Shown piece by piece: positions 9,362-17,626 of a stretch of DNA of 64,000 nt. Each line of letters begins with the position of its first letter. Positions within the stretch are counted from its first letter, which is position 1. The notes under the pieces were generated by a model. That model ran no database searches and was not told the origin of the DNA. It saw only the letters and a list, made by a program, of their open reading frames with translations. Where the stretch lies: assembly GCF_001866655.1 (NCBI RefSeq), contig NZ_MLYR01000008.1:34368-98367 (forward strand), read 5' to 3'. This stretch comes from Bacillus sp. MUM 116. Its GTDB lineage: Bacteria > Bacillota > Bacilli > Bacillales > Cytobacillaceae. A program made the translations under genes and the position numbers.

Positions 9362-10192
9362 TTAGATCTTAATTTCCCAAATTCCCTTTTCAATTTCCTT
9401 TGAAGGAGTAGTAAATATCACCCTTCGCTCTTTCAGATAGTCATACTGTTGTCTACTCTCCTGAACAAGCGACAAGTCAATCGATACGGATAATACTTCC
9501 TCTTCACGTCCTGCTTCAGCAATGATCCGACCAAATGGATCAACTACAACGCTCTCTCCACAAAACGTCGTTTCCCCTAGCTGTCCAAGTCGATTTACCA
9601 AAGCGACAAATATTTGATTCTCATGTGCTCTGGCTTGAACGGCAACTCGGTGTACGGAACCGTCCCAATTTCCATCTGTCACCAACAATAGCTCGGCTCC
9701 CATACTGGCAACTGCACGTGCTGTTTCCGGAAATTCTATATCGTAACAAATAAGCAGCCCAACTTTTGTTCCTTGCCAGCTGCAGCTCCGAAAACAATTT
9801 CCGGCTTTAACTCCCTCAGATTCCTCTCCCCACAAATGGGTTTTACGATAAGAAAGCAATAATCCTGTCGGACCTACAAGAACCGTTGTGTTATAAATAT
9901 TTTCTCCCTCTTTTTCGTATAAACCAACAACAATGGAAGTATTAGCTTCCTTCGCTTTACGTTCTAAATGTTTAACAATAGGTCCATTTAACTGCTCGGC
10001 TAATGCCCGGCAATCCTCTGGAAAAGGAAATCCTACCGGAGAAGGAAATCCCATGATAAATGTCTCGGGAAACAAAATGAGATCGTGAGAATGACCATAT
10101 TGATCGACGATATGATCCAAACGAGCAAGATTGTTCTCTGGCCTCCCGTCTTCACAAATGAGTTGTGCTAATGCGATATTTACCTTTTTCAT
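9362..10192 (-). CDS. Carbon-nitrogen hydrolase (nitrilase superfamily amidase)
   Basis: Cytoplasmic amidase of 276 residues. The Glu-Lys-Cys catalytic triad is visible in FPETFIMGF, YRKTHLWGEE and LLICYDIEFPE. It should hydrolyse a linear amide or N-carbamoyl compound, releasing ammonia. ATG 10192 follows AAAGGAGG. It begins 23 nt after the ureohydrolase stop and is its operon partner. Together the pair could break down a guanidino compound and a resulting carbamoyl or amide product. N-carbamoylputrescine amidase is one candidate, but the substrate cannot be decided from sequence. The operon is expressed from the sigma-54 promoter at 11258-11273. Confidence 0.9.
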   Translation of the reverse strand: MKKVNIALAQLICEDGRPENNLARLDHIVDQYGHSHDLILFPETFIMGFPSPVGFPFPEDCRALAEQLNGPIVKHLERKAKEANTSIVVGLYEKEGENIYNTTVLVGPTGLLLSYRKTHLWGEESEGVKAGNCFRSCSWQGTKVGLLICYDIEFPETARAVASMGAELLLVTDGNWDGSVHRVAVQARAHENQIFVALVNRLGQLGETTFCGESVVVDPFGRIIAEAGREEEVLSVSIDLSLVQESRQQYDYLKERRVIFTTPSKEIEKGIWEIKI

Positions 10193-10215
10193 TATAAAAG
10201 CCTCCTTTATTCGAT

Positions 10216-11217
10216 TTAATATTTACTGTCCTGTATGTTTACTTCTTTACCTTGAACAACTGTGTCTTTAGTAAGAAGCTTCCTCTTTTTCTTTAACGCC
10301 GTAAGCGTAATCATTTCAAACATAACAGAAGAAGCGAGTACTGCTGTGATTTCATTGCTGTCATAGGAAGGCAATACTTCTACTAGATCAAATCCAACGA
10401 TATTAAGGCCATCAAGACCCCTTACGTATTCTAACGCTTCAAAGCTTGTCGGTCCTCCAACTTCCGGGGTCCCAGTTCCGGGAGCATAAGCCGGGTCGAC
10501 AAAGTCGATATCGTAAGTAACAAAAACAGGACGGTCACCGACGCGCTCATGAATACGTTTCATGACTTCATTAAATCCGATTTGCCGTACCTCCCTCATA
10601 GGAATAACCTCAAACCCTAAATCCCTAGCATCTTCAATATCATTAATGCTATAAAGAGGGCCCCTCATGCCTACTTGTATGGAGTGATCAACATCTAAAA
10701 GACCTTCCTCAACAGCACGGCGGAACGGTGTTCCATGCATATATTTTTCACCGTAATAGTTGTCCCACGTATCTCCATGTGAATCAAAATGGACGAGTGC
10801 AATTGGTCCATATTGATTGTAGAAAGCTCTTAAACTCCCAAGCGTTATCGAATGGTCTCCACCCATAATAATCGGAATAATTCCTTTCTCAACGATCGGT
10901 GTTAATTCTTCCACCATATTGTCATAAGTACGATGGATATTACCCGGAATCACATCTACATCGCCATAGTCAACACCAGAACAGTAATCAAATATATTAA
11001 TATCCATGTCAGGATTGTAAGGCCTTAGCAGCACCGAAAAATTACGAATGTGCTGCGGGCCGTTACGTTGGCCGGTTCGGTATGAAGCGGCTGTATCAAA
11101 AGGAACACCTACCACTACAAAATCAACATCATCTGTTGTTCTGATTTGTTCTAATCTCATAAACGTGCGGACACCACAAAATCGTGGTGACTTTGCTGAA
11201 TCTTTTGGTTGATACAT
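10216..11217 (-). CDS. Ureohydrolase (agmatinase/guanidinobutyrase-like)
   Basis: Manganese-type ureohydrolase of 333 residues that should release urea from a guanidino substrate. Metal-binding motifs are complete: GGDHSITLG, HFDSHGDTWD and YDIDFVDPAYAPGTGTPE. The DSHGD form of the second motif resembles agmatinases and guanidinobutyrases more than arginases. ATG 11217 is preferred because AGGAGG lies 6 nt upstream; an in-frame ATG at 11238 precedes that site. It is the first gene of the operon with the nitrilase-family amidase and lies downstream of the sigma-54 activator gene. Guanidinobutyrate, agmatine or another guanidino compound are all possible substrates. Confidence 0.92.
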   Translation of the reverse strand: MYQPKDSAKSPRFCGVRTFMRLEQIRTTDDVDFVVVGVPFDTAASYRTGQRNGPQHIRNFSVLLRPYNPDMDINIFDYCSGVDYGDVDVIPGNIHRTYDNMVEELTPIVEKGIIPIIMGGDHSITLGSLRAFYNQYGPIALVHFDSHGDTWDNYYGEKYMHGTPFRRAVEEGLLDVDHSIQVGMRGPLYSINDIEDARDLGFEVIPMREVRQIGFNEVMKRIHERVGDRPVFVTYDIDFVDPAYAPGTGTPEVGGPTSFEALEYVRGLDGLNIVGFDLVEVLPSYDSNEITAVLASSVMFEMITLTALKKKRKLLTKDTVVQGKEVNIQDSKY

Positions 11218-11257
11218 AATGAACCTCCTACTAGTCATTTTCGCTCACTAATTTAAT

Positions 11258-11273
11258 TGCAAGAATAATACCA
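11258..11273 (-). promoter_or_regulatory. Sigma-54 promoter of the ureohydrolase operon
   Basis: The minus strand reads TGGTATTATTCTTGCA. GG and GC are separated by exactly 10 nt, the -24/-12 layout recognised by SigL (sigma-54). Transcription would start near 11247, about 30 nt before the ATG. The PAS-AAA-HTH activator is encoded immediately upstream. Confidence 0.75.
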
Positions 11274-11315
11274 AGATTTAAGCGTTGGAAAATAGACTTT
11301 TATGTCGATAGGTTG

Positions 11316-11380
11316 ATTCATATTTGAATAGGTCCAGCAAAATTCTGATTCAGTTATAAATCAAGATTCATTTTTGAATC
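11316..11380 (-). promoter_or_regulatory. Two candidate activator sites (UAS) for the sigma-54 activator
   Basis: Two copies of the dyad ATTCA-N4-TGAAT lie at 11316-11329 and 11366-11379; the second extends to GATTCA...TGAATC. Their centres are 50 bp apart, about five helical turns, upstream of the -24/-12 promoter. The distal copy is inside the 3' end of the activator gene. A third copy stands upstream of the YitT-type gene. Confidence 0.6.
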
Positions 11381-12775
11381 AATTCCGTATTTTTTTAGTC
11401 TCCTTACAACAGTTGGTTGACTTAACCCAAGATGTTCCGCTATTTCACGGGTTGTTTTATACTGCATGTAAGCTCTCCTAAGATGGCGAGACTCTACTTC
11501 ATCGAGAATTTCCTGTAATGTTTTTCTTCTACCTTCAGTATGGTCGAATGACCATTCAAAGTTCTGTTGGCGATTCTTTTGAGGAATATAAAATGGCAAC
11601 TGATCAGGATAAATCGCTCTTGTTTCCGTAGTTATTACAAGTCTTTCAATCAAGTTTTCCAGTTCACGTACGTTCCCCGGCCAATTATAAGAGATCAGTT
11701 GATCAACGGTGGCTGCGTCTAAAAATTTATTCGTGCTGTTTTTTTCGTTAAAGTTTTTCAAATGATAATGTGCCAACATGGCAATATCTTCTTTCCGTTC
11801 CCTGAGAGGAGGGATTTGGATTGGAATAACGTTAAGCCGATAGAAAAGATCTTGGCGAAACTTCCCTTGACTTACCATATCCTTTAAATTCTGATTGGTC
11901 GAAGCAATGAGCCGGAAATCAATATTCTTTACCTTAACCCCACCAACCGGGGTTATCTTTTTCTCTTGAAGTACCTTCAACAGTTTTGCTTGAACTGAAA
12001 GGGGTAGTTCACCGATTTCGTCTAGAAATAAAGTCCCCTTATCAGCAAGCTCAATAAGGCCATGTTTTCCATTTTTATTAGCTCCGGTAAATGAACCCTC
12101 TTCATATCCAAACATTTCCGATTCAAATAATGATTCGGGAATCGCTCCGCAGTTTACTTCAATGAATGCTTCTCTCTTCCGTTCGCTTTTATTATGAAGA
12201 CCACGAGCAAATACGTTCTTCCCTACCCCCGACTCTCCATAAAACACAACATTTGCGTCCGATTTTGCCACCCGCTGTACCAATTCCCATATTCGTTGAA
12301 TGGTTTTGCTTTTTATAACGATATCCTCCGTGCTATCGGCTTTTTCACCCAATTCTTTTATTACAGATTGATAATGCTCCATCTTTGTTTTTAACTCTTC
12401 GTACTTTTCTTTTAAAGTTTCAATTTCTGTTAAATCATGTGAAAAGCTGATGACGCGAATAATCTCTCCAGCTTCGTTCATTACAGGGAAACCCGTTGCC
12501 ATTACCACACGTCCAGTCGTCGTGTGCTGCATTACTTGAATTTCCTTTTTTGCTTTTAAAACCATCTTTGTAACCGATGGGGAGAAAATGCTCTCTGCTT
12601 CAAGCTGAAATACTGATTTTCCAATTAAAAATGAAACATCCTTTCCGTAAATGGCTTGGCAATTCGGACTTGCTCTTAATACAATTCCTTTTCCATCCGT
12701 AATCACTATGTTATCTTTCGAGGCTTTAAGAATTGCATCCAATTCGATTTGAAGAATTCCAAAGTGTTTTTCCAT
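11354..12775 (-). CDS. Sigma-54-dependent transcriptional activator (PAS-AAA-HTH, RocR-like)
   Basis: Enhancer-binding protein of 473 residues. A PAS sensor domain (about 10-125) and a short linker precede an AAA+ domain (about 150-385) with Walker A GESGVGKN, the sigma-54 contact loop as GSFTGA instead of GAFTGA, and Walker B TLFLDEIGELP. A Fis-like helix-turn-helix (REIAEHLGLSQPTVVRRLKK) ends the protein. It should remodel sigma-54 RNA polymerase at the promoters at 11258 and 14188 after sensing a ligand through PAS. It lies immediately upstream of the ureohydrolase operon on the same strand. RocR, BkdR and YplP of B. subtilis share this domain plan. Confidence 0.93.
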   Translation of the reverse strand: MEKHFGILQIELDAILKASKDNIVITDGKGIVLRASPNCQAIYGKDVSFLIGKSVFQLEAESIFSPSVTKMVLKAKKEIQVMQHTTTGRVVMATGFPVMNEAGEIIRVISFSHDLTEIETLKEKYEELKTKMEHYQSVIKELGEKADSTEDIVIKSKTIQRIWELVQRVAKSDANVVFYGESGVGKNVFARGLHNKSERKREAFIEVNCGAIPESLFESEMFGYEEGSFTGANKNGKHGLIELADKGTLFLDEIGELPLSVQAKLLKVLQEKKITPVGGVKVKNIDFRLIASTNQNLKDMVSQGKFRQDLFYRLNVIPIQIPPLRERKEDIAMLAHYHLKNFNEKNSTNKFLDAATVDQLISYNWPGNVRELENLIERLVITTETRAIYPDQLPFYIPQKNRQQNFEWSFDHTEGRRKTLQEILDEVESRHLRRAYMQYKTTREIAEHLGLSQPTVVRRLKKYGIDSKMNLDL

Positions 12776-12919
12776 ATAATCACTGCCTTTGTGAATTAAT
12801 TTTCTTATTATTAAGATAACAATTCATTTTCAAAGTAAAAAGGCTTTTCAATAGAACCCTTGAACTTATTAATTAATTATCGGAAATTTAAAAATACTGT
12901 ATATTTTAGGAAAAATCAG

Positions 12920-12949
12920 AAAAAGACACGAGCACTTTTAACCCGTGTC
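12920..12949 (-). terminator. Terminator after an IclR remnant
   Basis: The GACACG / CGTGTC stem is followed on the minus strand by TTTTT. It sits 6 bp past the stop codon of the IclR remnant. Confidence 0.6.
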
Positions 12950-12954
12950 ATTTA

Positions 12955-13180
12955 TTATGTGGTTGGAATATATCCAAATTTCCGTGAAATCTCAAGTACA
13001 GCACTCTTTACCTTTTCAACCAACGAAGGCAGCATCTCTTTTCGGTAATTCACATTAAGGCCTGCAATACTAATACTTGCAATGATAGACCCTTTGTAAT
13101 TAAAAATAGGAGCAGCTACACTAGATATTTGGCTGCTAATAAACCTTGATATCCATTCGAAAACTCTAGGGGGTATAATG
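12955..13180 (-). pseudogene. Remnant: C-terminal half of an IclR-family regulator
   Basis: The minus strand reads SVAAPIFNYKGSIIASISIA, then GLNVNY and LVEKVKSAVLEISRKFGY before TAA at 12955-12957. This matches the effector-binding C-terminal domain of IclR regulators. The DNA-binding half is absent and no start is seen. The short stretch 13181-13259 before the YitT-type gene has no clear coding content. Confidence 0.75.
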
Positions 13181-13259
13181 GCTGGCTGCTGGAATAGTCT
13201 ACTTGATTTTCCTTAAACCAATCGAAATAATATTATTTTCTCTCTAATCGCATTAATAT

Positions 13260-14102
13260 CTAATGTTTGTGTTTATCATGGTAAAATCCTTCCCCAAGCA
13301 CTTCGTACACATCATTAACACTAACAAAAGCATAGGGATCGGTTCCCTGTATCAATAATTTTAGTCGTCCTATTTCATTTCTGTTAACGACACAGTAAAG
13401 TACTTCCTTACTCTCTCCCGTGTATCCCCCCTTGCCGTTAAGTAAAGTTACACCTCGTTCCATTTCCATCGTAATCTTCTTCGCAATCTCAGAGGTTACA
13501 TTCGAGATAATCATTACGGCTTTGGCTTTATATGCTGCCTCTTGAACATAATCTATGACTTTTGCTCCAATAAAAACAGCTACAAGGGTATACATAGCAC
13601 GGGTAAGATCAAGATAAATAAGTGATATAGCCACGACGATTAAATCAGAAAAGAACAGCGTACGCCCAATGCTCCATCCCATGTATTTTTTCAAAAGATG
13701 TGCAATGATGTCGATTCCATCTGTTGCCCCGCCAAAACGAAATACTATCCCTAATCCAATACCGACCGTAACACCAGCATAAAGAGAGGCAAGCATTAAA
13801 TCCTGTAATGGTAAAGAGAAGTTTTCAAAAACACTAAGAAATACAGATAACGATACGGTCCCCACTATCGTATAAATAAAGGAGGTTTTCCCCAGTGTTT
13901 TCCAGCCAAGAAACATAAGCGGAATATTGATCACTAAATTGACTAACCCAGGATCCCAATTAAAGATAAATTTCAGTAATATGGTTATACCAGTAATACC
14001 GCCTTCTGTTAAACCGTTACTTATGTTAAAGCAATCAACGCCAAAACCCATAATAGCAGATCCTACAATAATTGCTATTATGGGTTTTATTTTAAGTTTC
14101 AT
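13260..14102 (-). CDS. YitT-family membrane protein (YitT plus DUF2179)
   Basis: Membrane protein of 280 residues. Five or six hydrophobic segments occupy the first 195 residues (MGFGVDCFNISNGLTEGGIT is typical of the family), followed by a soluble DUF2179 domain of about 80 residues. The family's function is poorly known and may involve transport. Its control region has a sigma-54 promoter (14188-14203) and the same dyad as the ureohydrolase operon. It is therefore likely to be switched on together with guanidino-compound breakdown, perhaps exporting or importing a related metabolite (inference). Confidence 0.88.
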   Translation of the reverse strand: MKLKIKPIIAIIVGSAIMGFGVDCFNISNGLTEGGITGITILLKFIFNWDPGLVNLVINIPLMFLGWKTLGKTSFIYTIVGTVSLSVFLSVFENFSLPLQDLMLASLYAGVTVGIGLGIVFRFGGATDGIDIIAHLLKKYMGWSIGRTLFFSDLIVVAISLIYLDLTRAMYTLVAVFIGAKVIDYVQEAAYKAKAVMIISNVTSEIAKKITMEMERGVTLLNGKGGYTGESKEVLYCVVNRNEIGRLKLLIQGTDPYAFVSVNDVYEVLGEGFYHDKHKH

Positions 14103-14187
14103 TTAACTCGCCCCCAATGATAAAAGCATTATGCATGGCTTTTCCTCTTCAAACTAACGGAATAACTATAACCGTTTAAAACATTAA

Positions 14188-14203
14188 TGCATGTTTTATG
14201 CCA
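14188..14203 (-). promoter_or_regulatory. Sigma-54 promoter of the YitT-type gene
   Basis: The minus strand reads TGGCATAAAACATGCA, with GG and GC 10 nt apart as required for -24/-12 promoters. The predicted start near 14177 leaves a leader of about 75 nt. It is the second sigma-54 promoter within 3 kb of the activator gene. Confidence 0.7.
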
Positions 14204-14245
14204 AATTGTATTACCGGTTTTTAGTACTATTTAACCAAAAGAGGT

Positions 14246-14278
14246 ATTTAATTTTGAATAAACTATTCGTATTTGAAT
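14246..14278 (-). promoter_or_regulatory. Candidate activator site (UAS) upstream of the YitT-type gene
   Basis: ATTCGTATTTGAAT (14265-14278) matches the dyads upstream of the ureohydrolase promoter (ATTCATATTTGAAT). A degenerate second copy, ATTTAATTTTGAAT, is at 14246-14259. They lie 45-90 bp upstream of the -24/-12 promoter, a usual distance for an enhancer-binding protein. Confidence 0.55.
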
Positions 14279-14317
14279 AACCATTACTGGGTTAATATCC
14301 AAAATAGGTTCAAATCT

Positions 14318-14348
14318 AAAAGAGGATTCTAGGGCAGAATCCTCTTTT
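14318..14348 (-). terminator. Terminator after amidohydrolase copy 1
   Basis: The 13-bp stem AAAAGAGGATTCT / AGAATCCTCTTTT has a 5-nt loop. It lies just past the amidohydrolase stop and can work in both directions. Confidence 0.85.
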
Positions 14349-14357
14349 TATCACATG

Positions 14358-15992
14358 TTACTTTTCAATTAAAGACTCTGTATGGTCATACACTACTGTA
14401 CCATCAACAACTGTTAGCTGGATCTTTACATCCGGAATTTCCTCCGCCGGTATTTCAAAAAGATTTCTTTCCAAGACGGCAATATCAGCAAGTTTCCCCA
14501 CTTCCAGTGTCCCTAATTCATGCTCCCGGAATGTTCCGTAAGCAGGTCCTGACGTATAGGCTTTTAATGCATCAGCAAGTGTAATCCGTTCATGAGGGTG
14601 CCATACTGTTTCACCACTGCTGTCGATTCTGGTTACTGCACGATAAATTTGTAGAAGTGGATTCAGGATATCAACTGGATAGTCAGTCCCAAATGCCAAG
14701 TTTGCACCCGTTTTTTTCAAAGTATTAATTGAAAAAACATGCTTTTCTCGTTCAGTACCGATTCGATCGGTGTAAACCCCCCGTTCTGACATCGCAAAAT
14801 GATCTGGCTGCATCGAAGCGGTAATACCCAACTCCTTAAAACGAGGGATATCATTAGGCTGAATTACCTCAACATGCTCAACGGAATGACGTGAATCCCG
14901 CTTGCCATTAGCCTTTTGCGCTCCCTCATAGGCATCTAAAGCAAGACGGATAGCTCCATCCCCAATCGCATGAAAACGAATACTGAAGCCTTCCTTATCT
15001 GCATCCACCACCCATTTTTTAATCGTCTCAGGAGGAAAAGTCGTCTCACCACGTGTATCCTGCTGATCCGCATAAGGTTCTAATAAATAAGCAGTTCTAG
15101 CAGTAATGACGCCATCAATAAATTGTTTCAGTCCGGACACACGTAGTTTATCCGATTGATACGTATCTCTTAATTGTTTGGCGCGCTCTAAATCATCATT
15201 TAAGGCGGGCCATAAATGAAGGCGTGCTGTTAAATCCCCTTTATCTTCAAATTCTTTGAATAAATCATAATCATTAAGAATATCCATTGACTCCGATGCA
15301 AATAAGTCATGGACAGCCGTTACACCTAAACTAGCAGCATGAGTGAGGAAGTTTTTTAAAAGAACTCTCTTTTGTTCTTTCGTAAAATCATAGGCATGGT
15401 GGATAACCGCATCCATTGCTCCTTCATAGAGGAGGCCATTTGGTTCTCCATTTTCGTCCTTCCCAATCATACCGAAAGAAGGGGGTTCCGTATGTCGATT
15501 AATATTGGAAATCTCTAATGCCTTCGTGTTCACCCAAGCATAATGAGCTTCGGCGTGAAACATAAGCGCTGGACGATCAGGGAGGATACGATCCAATGAA
15601 TGGCGGGTCGGTAATTGTTGTGTATCCCAATAACCTGCATCCCATGTAAATCCGATTACCCATGGATTTTCCGGATGGGATTCAGCGAATTCGCGAATCA
15701 TTTCCAGTGCTTCCTCTTCAGAACGGGCCGCGAACAGATTGACACCATTAAGAGCAACGGCCCCCTGCATAAGATGAAGATGGAAATCATGGAATCCTGG
15801 CATAATCAGCTGGTCATTAAACTTATAAATTTTCGTATTCTCGCCTGCGTAGTGTTTCATTTCCTCCTCAGAACCAATCGCAACAATTTTGTTTTCTTTA
15901 ATCGCAATCGAAGCGGGTTCAGGCTGGTTATTAAGACCTGTAAAAACAGTATTACTCGAAATAATCATATCTGCTGTTTGTTGACTCATCAT
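14358..15992 (-). CDS. YtcJ-type amidohydrolase, cassette copy 1
   Basis: Metal-dependent amidohydrolase of 544 residues. The N-terminal beta-sandwich segment leads to the metal-binding MPGFHDFHLH, then FHAEAHYAWVNTKALE, the GLKQFIDGVI segment with a candidate carboxylated Lys, FHAIGDGAIRLALD, HSVEHVEVI and the late Asp in GTDYPVDILNP. These are typical of the YtcJ / N-substituted formamide deformylase-like branch, which hydrolyses amide or formamide bonds. It starts 36 nt after the APC permease stop and forms a two-gene unit with it. The unit occurs three times in the window. The transported compound is presumably the hydrolase substrate (inference). Confidence 0.9.
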   Translation of the reverse strand: MMSQQTADMIISSNTVFTGLNNQPEPASIAIKENKIVAIGSEEEMKHYAGENTKIYKFNDQLIMPGFHDFHLHLMQGAVALNGVNLFAARSEEEALEMIREFAESHPENPWVIGFTWDAGYWDTQQLPTRHSLDRILPDRPALMFHAEAHYAWVNTKALEISNINRHTEPPSFGMIGKDENGEPNGLLYEGAMDAVIHHAYDFTKEQKRVLLKNFLTHAASLGVTAVHDLFASESMDILNDYDLFKEFEDKGDLTARLHLWPALNDDLERAKQLRDTYQSDKLRVSGLKQFIDGVITARTAYLLEPYADQQDTRGETTFPPETIKKWVVDADKEGFSIRFHAIGDGAIRLALDAYEGAQKANGKRDSRHSVEHVEVIQPNDIPRFKELGITASMQPDHFAMSERGVYTDRIGTEREKHVFSINTLKKTGANLAFGTDYPVDILNPLLQIYRAVTRIDSSGETVWHPHERITLADALKAYTSGPAYGTFREHELGTLEVGKLADIAVLERNLFEIPAEEIPDVKIQLTVVDGTVVYDHTESLIEK

Positions 15993-16028
15993 TAATCAAT
16001 CCTTTCATTTATATAGATAAATGCCCCT

Positions 16029-17375
16029 TTAATGAGCTTCTTCTAAGCCAAGCTCTGGAGGCAATTGCCTAAACATTTTTGTTAAGTTTAATAGATAGAT
16101 AAATCCAATCAGAAGCCATGTTCCACCTAGTAATAGGGAATGTTTGTCCAGTTTTGTAATCAACAGTCCAATAAGTGCTGTGCCTATAACCGGGATAATC
16201 AAATATTGAATCGTCCCTTTAAAAGACCTCTGTTTGTTTCGGATAAAATAGTGAGCGATTACCGAAAGATTCACAAAGAAAAAGGCGAACAGTGCTCCAA
16301 AATTAATAAGAGATATCGCAGACGTTAAATTTAGAAAAAGCGCACTTAATGCAATCACACCAATAATTAGAATATTGAATACTGGCGTGCGGTATTTTGG
16401 AGATAAATAGCCAAAGATTTTTTTCGGTAATACATTTTCCCTTCCCATCGCATACAAAATACGAGAGGCGCTCGTACCGGAAGCAACAGCTGAAGCAAAG
16501 CCGGCTGTCAGCCCGATAGCATTAAAGATACTCGTAAAAATAGTCCCGCCAATAAACATCGCAATATCGATATAGGCTGACTCAGGATTTTTGAAAGACT
16601 GAAACGATGGATAAATGAGTTGTAAAAAATACGAACCTACGATAAAGATTATTCCGCCAATGAACGTGACCAAATAGATTGCCTTTGGCAATGTTTTCGT
16701 CGGTTCTTTCGTCTCTTCTGACAACGCCGTCACGGCGTCAAAGCCTAAAAAGGAAAAACATAAAATAGGAATGATAGATAAAAGAGTTGGTAATTGAATG
16801 TGAGAGTCATAGAAAGGAACAGTTGAAAATAATGTCCCTGCTCCTTTTCCTGCAAGAAGCCCTTTAATCGACAAAATCATAAACAGTACAATTGATAAGA
16901 TTTGCAAGATCAGCAAGATGGTATTAAAATTTGCCGCTAGTTTAATACCAAGGATGTTGACAGTCGTAATAATGACAATAAATGAAATGATCCAAACAAA
17001 CATCGGCACGGAAGGGAACATCGCATTCAGTGTGATTGCATTGAGAAGGGAACTGATCATCGGGCTAAATACATAATCAAGGATGATGGTCCAACCAACG
17101 ATAAACCCTAAATGCGGGCTAATCGATTTTTGCGTAAACGTATATGCTGCTCCTGCGTTTGGGAACGCTTTCACTAATTGCGCATAGCTATAAGCTGTAA
17201 ATAGCATGACTACTAAAGCAATCGCATAAGCAGTTGGGATCATCCCGTTTGTGCTTGTTACAGCTACTCCATATGTAGAATACATAGTCGTTGGAGCCAT
17301 AAAGGTTAAACCAAAAAACACAACAAATTTTAAAGAAAGTGTTCGCTTAAGAGTAGTTGGGCTTATATTATTCAT
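16029..17375 (-). CDS. APC permease, cassette copy 1
   Basis: Membrane permease of 448 residues with about 12 hydrophobic segments. LSLKFVVFFGLTFMAPTT marks the first helix, and CFSFLGFDAVTALSEE the conserved central loop. The C-terminal tail, LTKMFRQLPPELGLEEAH, is shared with the other cassette copies. It should bring the substrate of the downstream amidohydrolase into the cell. It is transcribed from a promoter whose long spacer holds a perfect 16-bp palindrome also found at the MerR gene at 30.6 kb. Of the three cassette permeases, this one looks closest to that at 28.3 kb. Confidence 0.9.
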   Translation of the reverse strand: MNNISPTTLKRTLSLKFVVFFGLTFMAPTTMYSTYGVAVTSTNGMIPTAYAIALVVMLFTAYSYAQLVKAFPNAGAAYTFTQKSISPHLGFIVGWTIILDYVFSPMISSLLNAITLNAMFPSVPMFVWIISFIVIITTVNILGIKLAANFNTILLILQILSIVLFMILSIKGLLAGKGAGTLFSTVPFYDSHIQLPTLLSIIPILCFSFLGFDAVTALSEETKEPTKTLPKAIYLVTFIGGIIFIVGSYFLQLIYPSFQSFKNPESAYIDIAMFIGGTIFTSIFNAIGLTAGFASAVASGTSASRILYAMGRENVLPKKIFGYLSPKYRTPVFNILIIGVIALSALFLNLTSAISLINFGALFAFFFVNLSVIAHYFIRNKQRSFKGTIQYLIIPVIGTALIGLLITKLDKHSLLLGGTWLLIGFIYLLNLTKMFRQLPPELGLEEAH

Positions 17376-17413
17376 GCATCAATCCTCCTCGTAAATGATA
17401 TTGACAAATGATC

Positions 17414-17445
17414 ATTATTACATTAACTACCGGTAGTTAGTTCAA
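17414..17445 (-). promoter_or_regulatory. MerR-type promoter with 16-bp palindromic operator
   Basis: The minus strand has TTGAAC (17445-17440) and AATAAT (17419-17414) separated by 20 bp. The spacer is centred on the perfect palindrome TAACTACCGGTAGTTA (17424-17439). A stretched spacer with a central dyad is the hallmark of MerR-activated promoters. The same core, AACTACCGGTAGTT, stands in front of the MerR gene at 30.6 kb. Confidence 0.75.
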
Positions 17446-17626
17446 TAAAATTATAAGGCGCATCCGTTAAATAGTCAAACAATTCTTAATTTATATTTTA
17501 TGAGTAATTCGATCAGCAGCCTTCCATTTTCAACAGTTGAATCAGCTTGACGAAGATTTTACCTGAATAGCATTGGAGAAGCCAGTTCAAAATATCATTA
17601 AGATTTGACTTTCAATAGGAATTTAG

